Below, in pieces: positions 30,630-37,546 of a stretch of 64,000 bases of DNA; position 1 is the first letter of the stretch; the number at the start of each line of letters is the position of its first letter. The stretch is from Nocardia salmonicida NBRC 13393. Lineage in GTDB: Bacteria; Actinomycetota; Actinomycetes; Mycobacteriales; Mycobacteriaceae. A program made the translations under genes and the position numbers. The DNA is taken from assembly GCF_001613085.1 (NCBI RefSeq), contig NZ_BDBR01000019.1, positions 32,383 to 96,382 on the forward strand. The letters run 5' to 3'. The notes beneath the pieces were generated by a model, which ran no database searches, had not been told where the DNA came from, and was given only the letters and a program-made list of their open reading frames with translations.

Positions 30630-30734
30630 CAACACCCAGCTAACGGTCACGGCAAAACGCCCGAACGCGTGGGCGCTGTCGGGCATACTCCTTCGAAGAC
30701 CAGCCCGCGAGAAGCCTGCGAAAGGCCCGATCCA

Positions 30735-31061
30735 ATGGACAAGAAATCGCTGACCGCGGTGGCCCGTCAACAGCTCAAGCTGGCGGCCACCTCGACGAGC
30801 GGCCGGAGTTCGCAAACCCTCATCGGCGGCCATACCCATGTGCTGCGCCAGACGGTCGTCGCGCTGGCCGAGGGCCAGAGCCTGGCCGAACACGACAACG
30901 CGGGTGACGCCACCATCCAGGTGCTCTCCGGCACGCTGGTGCTGATCGCGGGCACCGACGAGTGGAAGGGTTCGGCGGGCGATCTCCTCGTAGTGCCGCG
31001 CGCCCGCCACAGCGTCAAAGCCGTCGACGACGTCACATTTTTGCTGACCGTCGCGAAATAG
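30735..31061 (+). CDS. Small single-domain cupin protein
   Basis: A 108-aa cupin barrel: GHTHVLRQTVVALAEGQSLAEHDN is the first motif (with a His and an Asp in metal-ligand positions) and GDLLVVPRARHSVKAVDD the second. The small family often binds a metal or a small ligand without catalysis; no function can be assigned. The start ATG at 30735 is supported by the family length; the longer in-frame version has no ribosome site. It lies 105 nt downstream of dfrA with a CATACT -10-like element (30684-30689), so it may have its own promoter. Confidence 0.8.
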   Translation: MDKKSLTAVARQQLKLAATSTSGRSSQTLIGGHTHVLRQTVVALAEGQSLAEHDNAGDATIQVLSGTLVLIAGTDEWKGSAGDLLVVPRARHSVKAVDDVTFLLTVAK

Positions 31062-31080
31062 CAGGTCGATCGCCCGAAGT

Positions 31081-31104
31081 GATCAACACCTCGAGGTGTT
31101 GATC
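31081..31104. promoter_or_regulatory. Perfect 24-bp palindrome upstream of the Dyp/encapsulin operon
   Basis: GATCAACACCTC and its exact complement GAGGTGTTGATC form a perfect spacer-less palindrome, 35 nt upstream of the dyp start. A TACTGT -10 candidate (31126-31131) lies 7 nt before the ATG at 31139. It is a strong operator candidate; the cognate regulator is unknown. Confidence 0.7.
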
Positions 31105-31138
31105 AAACCTGTCGGTTCGGAGCCGTACTGTGGACGCC

Positions 31139-32194
31139 ATGGGTGAGCCACAGCCGATCCTCGATCCACTCACGCCGTCCGCGATTTTCCTTGTCGCCAC
31201 CATCGACTCCGGTGGCGAATCCGCGGTCCGTGACCTCTTGGCAGACATCTCCGGATTGCGCCGTTCGATCGGATTCCGAGTACCCGGCGAAGGACTGACC
31301 TGCGTCACCTCGATCGGCTCCGCGGCCTGGGACCGGCTCTTCGTCGGCCCGAAACCCGCTGAGCTGCACGAGTTTCCCGGCTACGACGGTCCGATCCACA
31401 GCGCACCGGCCACCCCGGGCGACCTGTTCTTCCACATCAGGGGCGAGACCCAGGGCCCGTGCTTCGAACTCGCCATGGTGATCGGCGCCCGCCTCCAAGG
31501 CGCGGCGACGATCGTCGACGAGACAGTCGGCTTCCGCTATTTCGAACAGCGCGACCTGCTCGGCTTCGTCGACGGCACCGAGAACCCGGAGGGCCGAGGC
31601 GCGGTCTCGGCGGCGCTGATCGGCGACGAGGACCCCGAGTTCGCCGGCGGTAGCTACGTGATCGTGCAGAAGTACACCCACCCGCTCGACCAGTGGAACG
31701 CGCTGTCGATCGAGGAACAGGAGCGGGTGATCGGGCGGACCAAGCTCGCCGACTACGAACTGCCCGACGACGTGAAACCCGCCGACTCCCATGTCGCGGT
31801 GAACACCATCACCGACCCCGACGGCACCGAACGCCAGATCGTGCGCGCCAATATGCCGTTCGGCACCATCGGCACCGGCGAGTTCGGCACCTACTACGTG
31901 GGCTACGCCGCCACCCCGAGTGTCACCGAACGCATGCTCGAGCGGATGTTCCTCGGTACTGGCGAGGCGGCCTACGACCGCATCCTCGACTTCTCCTTCG
32001 CCGTCACCGGCACACTCTTCTTCACTCCCACCGTGGATTTCCTCGATGACCTGCCCGACGCACCCGACGCGGCAGGCACCGAGATCGAGCCGGCGACCCT
32101 GCCGGAAATCGACCCCGTCGAACGCGCGAATGCGACGGCGGAAGCTCGCTCTGACGGCTCCCTCGCAATCGGCACGATGAAAAGGAGTATCTGA
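31139..32194 (+). CDS. Dye-decolorizing peroxidase, encapsulin cargo
   Basis: A DypB-type haem peroxidase, about 351 aa from the ATG at 31139 (a GTG at 31130 is an in-frame alternative). The family GxxDG motif appears as LGFVDGTENP; the proximal His region is near KPADSHVAVN, and the distal Arg lies in the segment after AFRYFEQRD-type sequence. The C-terminal extension ends DGSLAIGTMKRSI, which closely resembles the targeting peptides that dock Dyp peroxidases inside encapsulin shells. The encapsulin gene begins directly after its stop (TGAATG). A TACTGT -10 element 7 nt before the ATG suggests leaderless expression. Confidence 0.93.
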   Translation: MGEPQPILDPLTPSAIFLVATIDSGGESAVRDLLADISGLRRSIGFRVPGEGLTCVTSIGSAAWDRLFVGPKPAELHEFPGYDGPIHSAPATPGDLFFHIRGETQGPCFELAMVIGARLQGAATIVDETVGFRYFEQRDLLGFVDGTENPEGRGAVSAALIGDEDPEFAGGSYVIVQKYTHPLDQWNALSIEEQERVIGRTKLADYELPDDVKPADSHVAVNTITDPDGTERQIVRANMPFGTIGTGEFGTYYVGYAATPSVTERMLERMFLGTGEAAYDRILDFSFAVTGTLFFTPTVDFLDDLPDAPDAAGTEIEPATLPEIDPVERANATAEARSDGSLAIGTMKRSI

Positions 32195-32992
32195 ATGAAC
32201 AACCTGCATCGCGAACTGGCGCCGATCACCGGCGAAGCCTGGTCGCAGATCGAGGAGGAGGCCACCCGCACGTTCAAGCGCAATATCGCGGGCCGCCGGG
32301 TGGTCGATGTGTCGGGACCGCACGGTTTCGACTTCTCGGCCCGCAACCTCGGCCGGGTCACCGCGATCGACTCGCCGGACGACGGCGTGCAGGCCCGTCA
32401 GCGCGTAATCCAACCGGTGATCGAGCTGCGGGTGCCGTTCACCCTGCAGCGCGCCGAACTCGACGACATCGCGCGCGGCGCGGATGACGCCGATTTCGAC
32501 AATCTCAAGGACGCCGCGCAGAAAATCGCCTTCGCCGAAGACCGGGCGATCTTCGAGAGCTACGCCGCGGCGGCCATCACCGGTATCCGCGAGGCCTCCT
32601 CGAACCCCCCCGTCGCCCTCCCGAGCAATGTCGTCGACATTCCCGATGCCGTCTCGCATGCCCTCACCGGCCTGCGTCTGGCCGGCGTGCAGGGCCCGTA
32701 CTCGGTGGTGCTCAGCGCCGAGCTGTACACCCAGGTCAGCGAGACCTCCGATCACGGTCACCCGATCCGGACCCACATCGAGCGGCTGATCGACGGCGAG
32801 ATCATCTGGGCGCCGGCGATTTCCGGCGGTTTCGCGCTCACCACCCGAGGCGGCGACTTCGAGCTCGCGCTCGGTCAGGACCTGTCGATCGGCTACCTCA
32901 GTCACGACGCCGAGACCGTGCAGCTGTACTTCCAGGAGACCTTCGCCTTCGTCGTCGAGACCTCGGAGGCCGCGGTGTCGCTCGGCTCGTGA
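32195..32992 (+). CDS. Type 1 encapsulin shell protein (CFP29 homologue)
   Basis: A 265-aa HK97-fold shell protein that self-assembles into a nanocompartment. Signatures include NLHRELAPITGEAWSQIEEE at the N-terminus (interior face that binds cargo peptides), FKRNIAGRRVVDV, and GYLSHDAETVQLYFQETFAF near the end. It is family 1 (linocin-M18/CFP29). GGAG precedes the ATG, which is adjacent to the dyp stop, so cargo and shell are made from one mRNA. The partner is the Dyp peroxidase, as in M. tuberculosis Rv0798c-Rv0799c. Confidence 0.96.
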   Translation: MNNLHRELAPITGEAWSQIEEEATRTFKRNIAGRRVVDVSGPHGFDFSARNLGRVTAIDSPDDGVQARQRVIQPVIELRVPFTLQRAELDDIARGADDADFDNLKDAAQKIAFAEDRAIFESYAAAAITGIREASSNPPVALPSNVVDIPDAVSHALTGLRLAGVQGPYSVVLSAELYTQVSETSDHGHPIRTHIERLIDGEIIWAPAISGGFALTTRGGDFELALGQDLSIGYLSHDAETVQLYFQETFAFVVETSEAAVSLGS

Positions 32993-33087
32993 ACCCGCGG
33001 CGGTGCGCACCGCTAGGGTGAGCCACGAATCGTGATTCGCCGATCGGCGCGAGCATCGGGCCCGGCGAGCTGGAGAGGGAGGTCCGC

Positions 33088-33615
33088 ATGTCGGTCGTGC
33101 GTGCCGGTGTGGTGTCCACCAGGCGGAGCCTGTTCTATTGCTTGATCGGAGTCCTGGTCACCACGGGCGTCGTCGGGTTGTTCCTGGCGATGTTCGGGGT
33201 GAACCGGGTGGTCACCGGATTACTGGTCGGGGCGGTCGGCGGGTTCGCGGTGGGCGTCGCGCTGTTCGTCCGTGACGTGATCGAACTGCACGAGCACGCG
33301 ATCTACACGCGGACCCCGTTCCGCTCGTCGACGGTGCTGTGGGACCGCGTCGTCGCGGGCCGCTTCACCCTCGACGAGCACGCGCGTTGGGCACTGGCGT
33401 TGGACCTCGACGGCGAGTCGGCCGACGAGCTCGTGCTGCTGTCGATCCCGCCGGTGATCCGGCCCGTCACCGGCGCCTACGACATGCGCAAGCGCGAACA
33501 GGTGAGCGAGATCAGGGAGATGCTGCGTGCCAAGCGCATCCCGATCACCGTGCTGCCCGAGATCGCGGGTGCGCTCAACCAGCACTGGCAGATCGCCCCA
33601 CCGACCAGTCGCTGA
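33088..33615 (+). CDS. Two-helix membrane protein of unknown function
   Basis: A 175-aa protein with two transmembrane helices (about residues 14-36 and 42-63) and a soluble C-terminal part (about 64-175; TRTPFRSSTVLWDRVVAGRF onward) that may be cytoplasmic. GGGAGGT upstream supports the ATG at 33088. I recognise no family with confidence. It lies 96 nt after encapsulin in the same orientation, so it may be read from the same transcript, but no functional link is evident. Confidence 0.7.
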   Translation: MSVVRAGVVSTRRSLFYCLIGVLVTTGVVGLFLAMFGVNRVVTGLLVGAVGGFAVGVALFVRDVIELHEHAIYTRTPFRSSTVLWDRVVAGRFTLDEHARWALALDLDGESADELVLLSIPPVIRPVTGAYDMRKREQVSEIREMLRAKRIPITVLPEIAGALNQHWQIAPPTSR

Positions 33616-33637
33616 TCCGGCTATCCGGCGGCGGCCA

Positions 33638-34318
33638 TCAAGCAGATGGGCTGCCGCCGAGCTCGTCGAGCCGGGTGAGCAGTGCGTTCGCCGCGGTACG
33701 CACCGCACCGATATCACCGCGGTGCCCCACGATCCGCACAACACCGTCCGGGATGACGCGCTCGGCGTCCACGCCCGGGGCTCCCTCGTCATATCTGATC
33801 GCGATCACCGTCTCGACCAGCCGAAACGGCAGAATTCGCGCCTCGTCGGTTTCACCGGCAGCCGTCGACGATTCGGCCGCGAGGCGCTCGTAGTGCCCGC
33901 GTAGCTCGTCGCGACGACGCCGGAACGCGACGAAACGTTCGGTACGCAACTCGGGCAGCAGATACAGCGCCCCCAGATTCCAGCGCGCCGTGCGCAATTG
34001 GCGCACATCGAACAGTGCCAGCGCGTAGAGCTGAGTCACCGCGTCGTCCGGTTCGGTCATCATCCGCTGCGCCAGCTCGACCGGCCCCGCCACGGTTTCC
34101 GCCAGCAGCGCGTCGAGGATGTCGTCCTTGGCCGCGAAGTGGTGATACAGCGACGCCTGGCGGATTCCGACCGCGTCGGCCACCGCCCGCGTCGAGGTGT
34201 TGGCATACCCCTTGGTCGTGAAGAGCTCCGCCGCCGCGTCGAGGATCTCCGCGCGCGGCGTAGTTCCCTGTCTGCGCCGCTGTTCCAGCCGGGGACGCCC
34301 GGGACCGAGATTCGCCAC
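33638..34318 (-). CDS. TetR/AcrR-family regulator of the DUF1989/permease locus
   Basis: A 226-aa TetR regulator with a basic N-terminal arm (RPRLEQRRRQGTTPR) and a helix-turn-helix (about residues 20-65: YANTSTRAVADAVGIRQASLYHHFAAKDD). The C-terminal domain is predicted to bind a small ligand. It starts with GTG at 34316-34318. It is divergent from the permease gene; a 20-bp palindrome (34394-34413) between them is the likely operator. The presumed inducer is a substrate of the pathway, possibly guanidine or a related amide. Confidence 0.88.
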   Translation of the reverse strand: MANLGPGRPRLEQRRRQGTTPRAEILDAAAELFTTKGYANTSTRAVADAVGIRQASLYHHFAAKDDILDALLAETVAGPVELAQRMMTEPDDAVTQLYALALFDVRQLRTARWNLGALYLLPELRTERFVAFRRRRDELRGHYERLAAESSTAAGETDEARILPFRLVETVIAIRYDEGAPGVDAERVIPDGVVRIVGHRGDIGAVRTAANALLTRLDELGGSPSA

Positions 34319-34393
34319 ACCGGAGATTCTGTCATCGGGCTACGACCTGCACCGCAGCGGGCAGCTCACCAGCGAGGATGCCGGGCGGTCGAA

Positions 34394-34413
34394 TTTCTGT
34401 CATTTGACAGAAA
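34394..34413. promoter_or_regulatory. TetR operator of the guanidine/urea-type locus, overlapping a GlnR-like box
   Basis: Perfect 9-bp arms TTTCTGTCA (34394-34402) and TGACAGAAA (34405-34413), 2-nt spacer. The same stretch contains GTCAT-N6-GAAAC (34399-34414), one mismatch from the actinobacterial GlnR half-site pair GTnAC-N6-GAAAC. That would fit nitrogen control, but the GlnR reading is tentative. Confidence 0.7.
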
Positions 34414-34535
34414 CTCAGGCAACACAGAAGTTACCGCGGGCCGCGCAGTCGATACACGCACGACACCGTTCGAGCGATCGGGCGCGCAAAACTATCGACT
34501 GATAGATATTGGCCGCACCGCTGAAGGACACCGAC

Positions 34536-36074
34536 ATGGCCACGACCCTCGAATCCCCCGCCGCCCCAGCCGAACTCGTCCGCGACAGCGCCGATCTGGC
34601 AGCTTTCGGATATCAACCGGTCCTGCACCGCAAACTGGGGCGCTACGCGTCCTTCGCGGCAGGTTTCTCGTTCGTCTCCATCCTCACCACGATCTTCCAG
34701 TTCTTCGGCTTCGGCTATTCGTTCGGCGGCGCCGCCTTCTTCTGGACGTGGCCGCTCGTGTTCGCGGGCCAGTTCCTGGTCGCGCTGAACTTCGCCGAGC
34801 TCGCCGCCCGGTACCCGATCTCCGGCTGTATCTATCAGTGGTCACGTCGCCTGGCGGGCGGGGTGATCGGCTGGTTCGCCGGTTGGATGATGGTGATCGC
34901 CCAGGTCGTCACCGCCGCCGCGGCCGCTATCGCACTCCAGGTGGTCCTGCCCTCGATCTGGAGCGGGTTCCAGTTCATCGGCACCGACACCGCGCTCACC
35001 TCCCGCGACGGCGCGATGAACGCCGTCCTGCTCGGCAGCGTGCTGCTCGTCGTCACCACCACGATCAACGTGATCGGCATCGACCTGATGTCGAAGATCA
35101 ATTCGATCGGCGTCACCGTCGAGATCGTCGGCGTGCTGGCGATCATCGCGCTGTTCTTCGTCAATACCGAGCGCGGCCCCGACGTGGTCTTCCAGACCGA
35201 CCAGGCCTCCGCCGGCCCGTACTGGGCGGCGTTCCTGGTCTCGGGTCTGATGGCCGCCTATGTGATGGTCGGATTCGATTCCGCCGGTGAGCTTTCCGAG
35301 GAGACCAAGAACCCGCGCAAGGTCGCGCCGCGCACCATCCTGCTCGCCCTGGCCGTCTCGGCGCTGGGCGGTGGCCTCATGCTGCTGGGCGCGCTGATGG
35401 CGGCCCCGAGTCTGACCGACGGCGAATTGTCCACCGGCGGGCTGGCTTACGTCATCACCTCGAAGCTGAACAGCCCCGCGGGCTCGGTGCTGCTCGGCTG
35501 CGTCGCGGTCGCGGTGATCGTCTGCACCCTCGCGATCCAGACCGCGGGCTCACGCCTGATGTTCTCGATGGCCCGCGACGGCAAGCTGCCCTTCGCCAAG
35601 GCCCTCTCGACCGTGCACCCCCGCTTCGGCACCCCCGTCTGGCCCGCCGTCGCGATCGGCGCTCTCGGTATCGGCCTGCTGGTACTGAACCTGGGCAACC
35701 CCGCGATCTTCGCCACCCTGGCCAGCGTCTGCATCGTCAGCCTGTACCTGGCCTACCTGCTGGTCACCGTGCCGCTGCTGCTCCGCCGCATTCAGGGCTT
35801 GCCCGCCCCCGACGACAAAACCCTGTTCCACCTCGGCCGCTGGGGCATCCCGATCAACGCGCTCGCCGTCGTCTGGGGCATCGCCATGGTCATCAATCTG
35901 GCCTGGCCCCGCCCCGAGGTCTACACCCCCGCGGGCGGCAGCTGGTGGCAGCTCTGGGCAGGCCCACTGTCGGTGGCCGTAATCCTCACTGTCGGCGCGG
36001 TCGTCTACCGCTTCGTGGTCGCGACCCCGAAGGACGCCGAGCCCGAGGCCGAAATAGCTCCCGCGACAGCGTGA
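34536..36074 (+). CDS. APC-superfamily permease, urea-carboxylase-associated type
   Basis: A 512-aa, about 12-helix amino acid/polyamine/organocation transporter. The N-terminus has LAAFGYQPVLHRKLGRYASF and FFGFGYSFGG; GFDSAGELSEETKNPRKVAP is the conserved loop, and TAGSRLMFSMARDGKLPF lies in the middle. It resembles permeases found with urea/guanidine carboxylase operons. AAGGA sits 9 nt before the ATG at 34536. It is the first gene of the run permease-DUF1989-DUF1989-carboxyltransferase. The substrate is likely a small nitrogenous cation (guanidine is plausible); direct evidence is lacking. Confidence 0.88.
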   Translation: MATTLESPAAPAELVRDSADLAAFGYQPVLHRKLGRYASFAAGFSFVSILTTIFQFFGFGYSFGGAAFFWTWPLVFAGQFLVALNFAELAARYPISGCIYQWSRRLAGGVIGWFAGWMMVIAQVVTAAAAAIALQVVLPSIWSGFQFIGTDTALTSRDGAMNAVLLGSVLLVVTTTINVIGIDLMSKINSIGVTVEIVGVLAIIALFFVNTERGPDVVFQTDQASAGPYWAAFLVSGLMAAYVMVGFDSAGELSEETKNPRKVAPRTILLALAVSALGGGLMLLGALMAAPSLTDGELSTGGLAYVITSKLNSPAGSVLLGCVAVAVIVCTLAIQTAGSRLMFSMARDGKLPFAKALSTVHPRFGTPVWPAVAIGALGIGLLVLNLGNPAIFATLASVCIVSLYLAYLLVTVPLLLRRIQGLPAPDDKTLFHLGRWGIPINALAVVWGIAMVINLAWPRPEVYTPAGGSWWQLWAGPLSVAVILTVGAVVYRFVVATPKDAEPEAEIAPATA

Positions 36075-36188
36075 TCCGGTTTCGCGGCGGGTGCGGCGAG
36101 TACGCATCCGCCGCGCGAAACCACCCTGCTCGCACCACGAGCTCGCCCATCGTCCCCGTTCGTCAACCCACTCGCCGAGGAGTAACCG

Positions 36189-36935
36189 ATGACGAGTACC
36201 CAATCCACCGACGGCGCCCGCGCCCACGCGCGCGCCCAGGCTGCGGCAGCAACCCCCGCGCGTCCTGAGACACCGCCCGGCGTCGATCCCACCACGGTCG
36301 TTGTCGCACAACGTATCCCCTCGGGCGGCTACGCGAACGTCGTCCTCGGCCGCGGCACCCGAGTGCGCCTCACCGACCCCGCAGGCACCACCTGCGCCCA
36401 CCTGTTCCTGCTGCGCGCCGAATCGCCGTGGGAACGGCTGAATGTCGCCGACACCGTGAAGGTCCCCTGGCAGGCGTACCTGAGCGCGGGCCATCCACTG
36501 CTTTCCGACCAGGGCAGAGTCCTGGCGACCGTGCTCACCGACACCTCCGGCCACCACGACACCCTGTGCGGCCCCACCGCCGACGGCCGCCACCAGCTCC
36601 ATCTCGCCGCCGCCAAACAGGGCCTCGAACCCCGCGACATCGGCCCCTCCATCGCGCTGTTCCGCGGCGCTCGCGTAGCACCCGACGGCGCGATCGAGTC
36701 GACCGGCAACGGCGAGGCGGGCGCCACCATCGACCTGATCGTCCATCTACCGGTGACTCTCCTGGTGGCCAACGCCCCCCACCCCCTCGACGACCGCCCC
36801 ACCGGCGACCTCGACCTCCTCGCCTGGTCCGCGCCCGCCGACCGCGCCACCAACGACGACCCCGAATACCGACGGGCCGTGGAGAACACCGAAGCCGCCT
36901 GGACGGCCGCACTGAACACGGAGGTTCCGGCATGA
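36189..36935 (+). CDS. cgdA: DUF1989 protein, carboxyguanidine deiminase subunit (urea amidolyase-associated protein 1)
   Basis: A 248-aa DUF1989 protein of the type annotated as urea amidolyase-associated protein 1. The core carries RVRLTDPAGTTCAHLFLLRA and LTDTSGHHDTLCGPTADG, where His/Cys/Asp residues likely bind zinc. Established work on these paired proteins shows that they form a carboxyguanidine deiminase giving allophanate and ammonia after guanidine carboxylation. The long N-terminal Ala-rich stretch (about residues 1-35) is non-conserved. Its stop overlaps the ATG of the next gene (ATGA), so the two subunits are made together. The subunit name is assigned by order, not by experiment. 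Confidence 0.85.
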   Translation: MTSTQSTDGARAHARAQAAAATPARPETPPGVDPTTVVVAQRIPSGGYANVVLGRGTRVRLTDPAGTTCAHLFLLRAESPWERLNVADTVKVPWQAYLSAGHPLLSDQGRVLATVLTDTSGHHDTLCGPTADGRHQLHLAAAKQGLEPRDIGPSIALFRGARVAPDGAIESTGNGEAGATIDLIVHLPVTLLVANAPHPLDDRPTGDLDLLAWSAPADRATNDDPEYRRAVENTEAAWTAALNTEVPA

Positions 36936-37546
36936 CCATCACCCGCACCGTCGTCCTCGACGAAACCGTTCCAGCCCGGGCCCCGTGGTCGGCCATCGTC
37001 CGCGCGGGCGACCACCTCGACATCATCGACCTGCACGGCAACCAGGCCGTCGACTGCCTGCTCTATTCCGCCGCCGACCGCACCGACCGCTACAGCGCCC
37101 AGGCCACCGTCGCCGCCCAGCGCAATATCTTCCTCACCACCGGCAGCGTCCTGCGCACCGAAGGCGGCACGCCCCTGATGACGGTGGTCGCCGACGAGGT
37201 CGGCAACCACGACACCATCGCGGGCGCCTGCTCCCAGGAATCCAACACCCTGCGCTACGGCCACCACACCCGCCACCAGCACGCCTGCGTGGAGAACTTC
37301 CTCACCGCCGCCCTCGAATGGGGCCTGGGCAAACGCGACCTCGTCTCCAATATCAACTGGTTCATGAACGTCCCCGTCGAATCCGACGGCACCCTCGGCA
37401 TCGTCGACGGACTCTCCGCCCCGGGTAAGAAGCTCACCCTCCGCGCCGAGATCGACACCCTGGTCCTGGTCTCCAACTGCCCTCAGATCAACAACCCCTG
37501 CAACGGTTTCGACCCGACCCCAGTCCGCATGGTGGTGACCCGATGA
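36932..37546 (+). CDS. cgdB: DUF1989 protein, carboxyguanidine deiminase subunit (urea amidolyase-associated protein 2)
   Basis: A 204-aa partner of the preceding DUF1989 protein. Conserved segments are GDHLDIIDLHGNQAVDCLLY, ADEVGNHDTIAGACSQESN, GHHTRHQHACVENFLTAALE and SNINWFMNVPVESDGTLG; the Cys and His residues are the probable metal ligands. The heteromeric enzyme removes ammonia from carboxyguanidine. ATGA overlaps occur at both ends of the gene (36932-36935 with the first subunit, 37543-37546 with the carboxyltransferase gene), a tight operon arrangement. Confidence 0.87.
   Translation: MTITRTVVLDETVPARAPWSAIVRAGDHLDIIDLHGNQAVDCLLYSAADRTDRYSAQATVAAQRNIFLTTGSVLRTEGGTPLMTVVADEVGNHDTIAGACSQESNTLRYGHHTRHQHACVENFLTAALEWGLGKRDLVSNINWFMNVPVESDGTLGIVDGLSAPGKKLTLRAEIDTLVLVSNCPQINNPCNGFDPTPVRMVVTR

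Noticed and set aside
31103..33010. A 635-codon minus-strand frame opposite dyp and encapsulin
   Set aside because: Antisense of two clearly recognised genes; no domain in its translation.
34319..34535. Guanidine (ykkC-type) riboswitch before the permease/DUF1989 operon
   Set aside because: No conserved ykkC core visible; a TetR palindrome explains regulation better. An Infernal search of guanidine riboswitch models would settle it.
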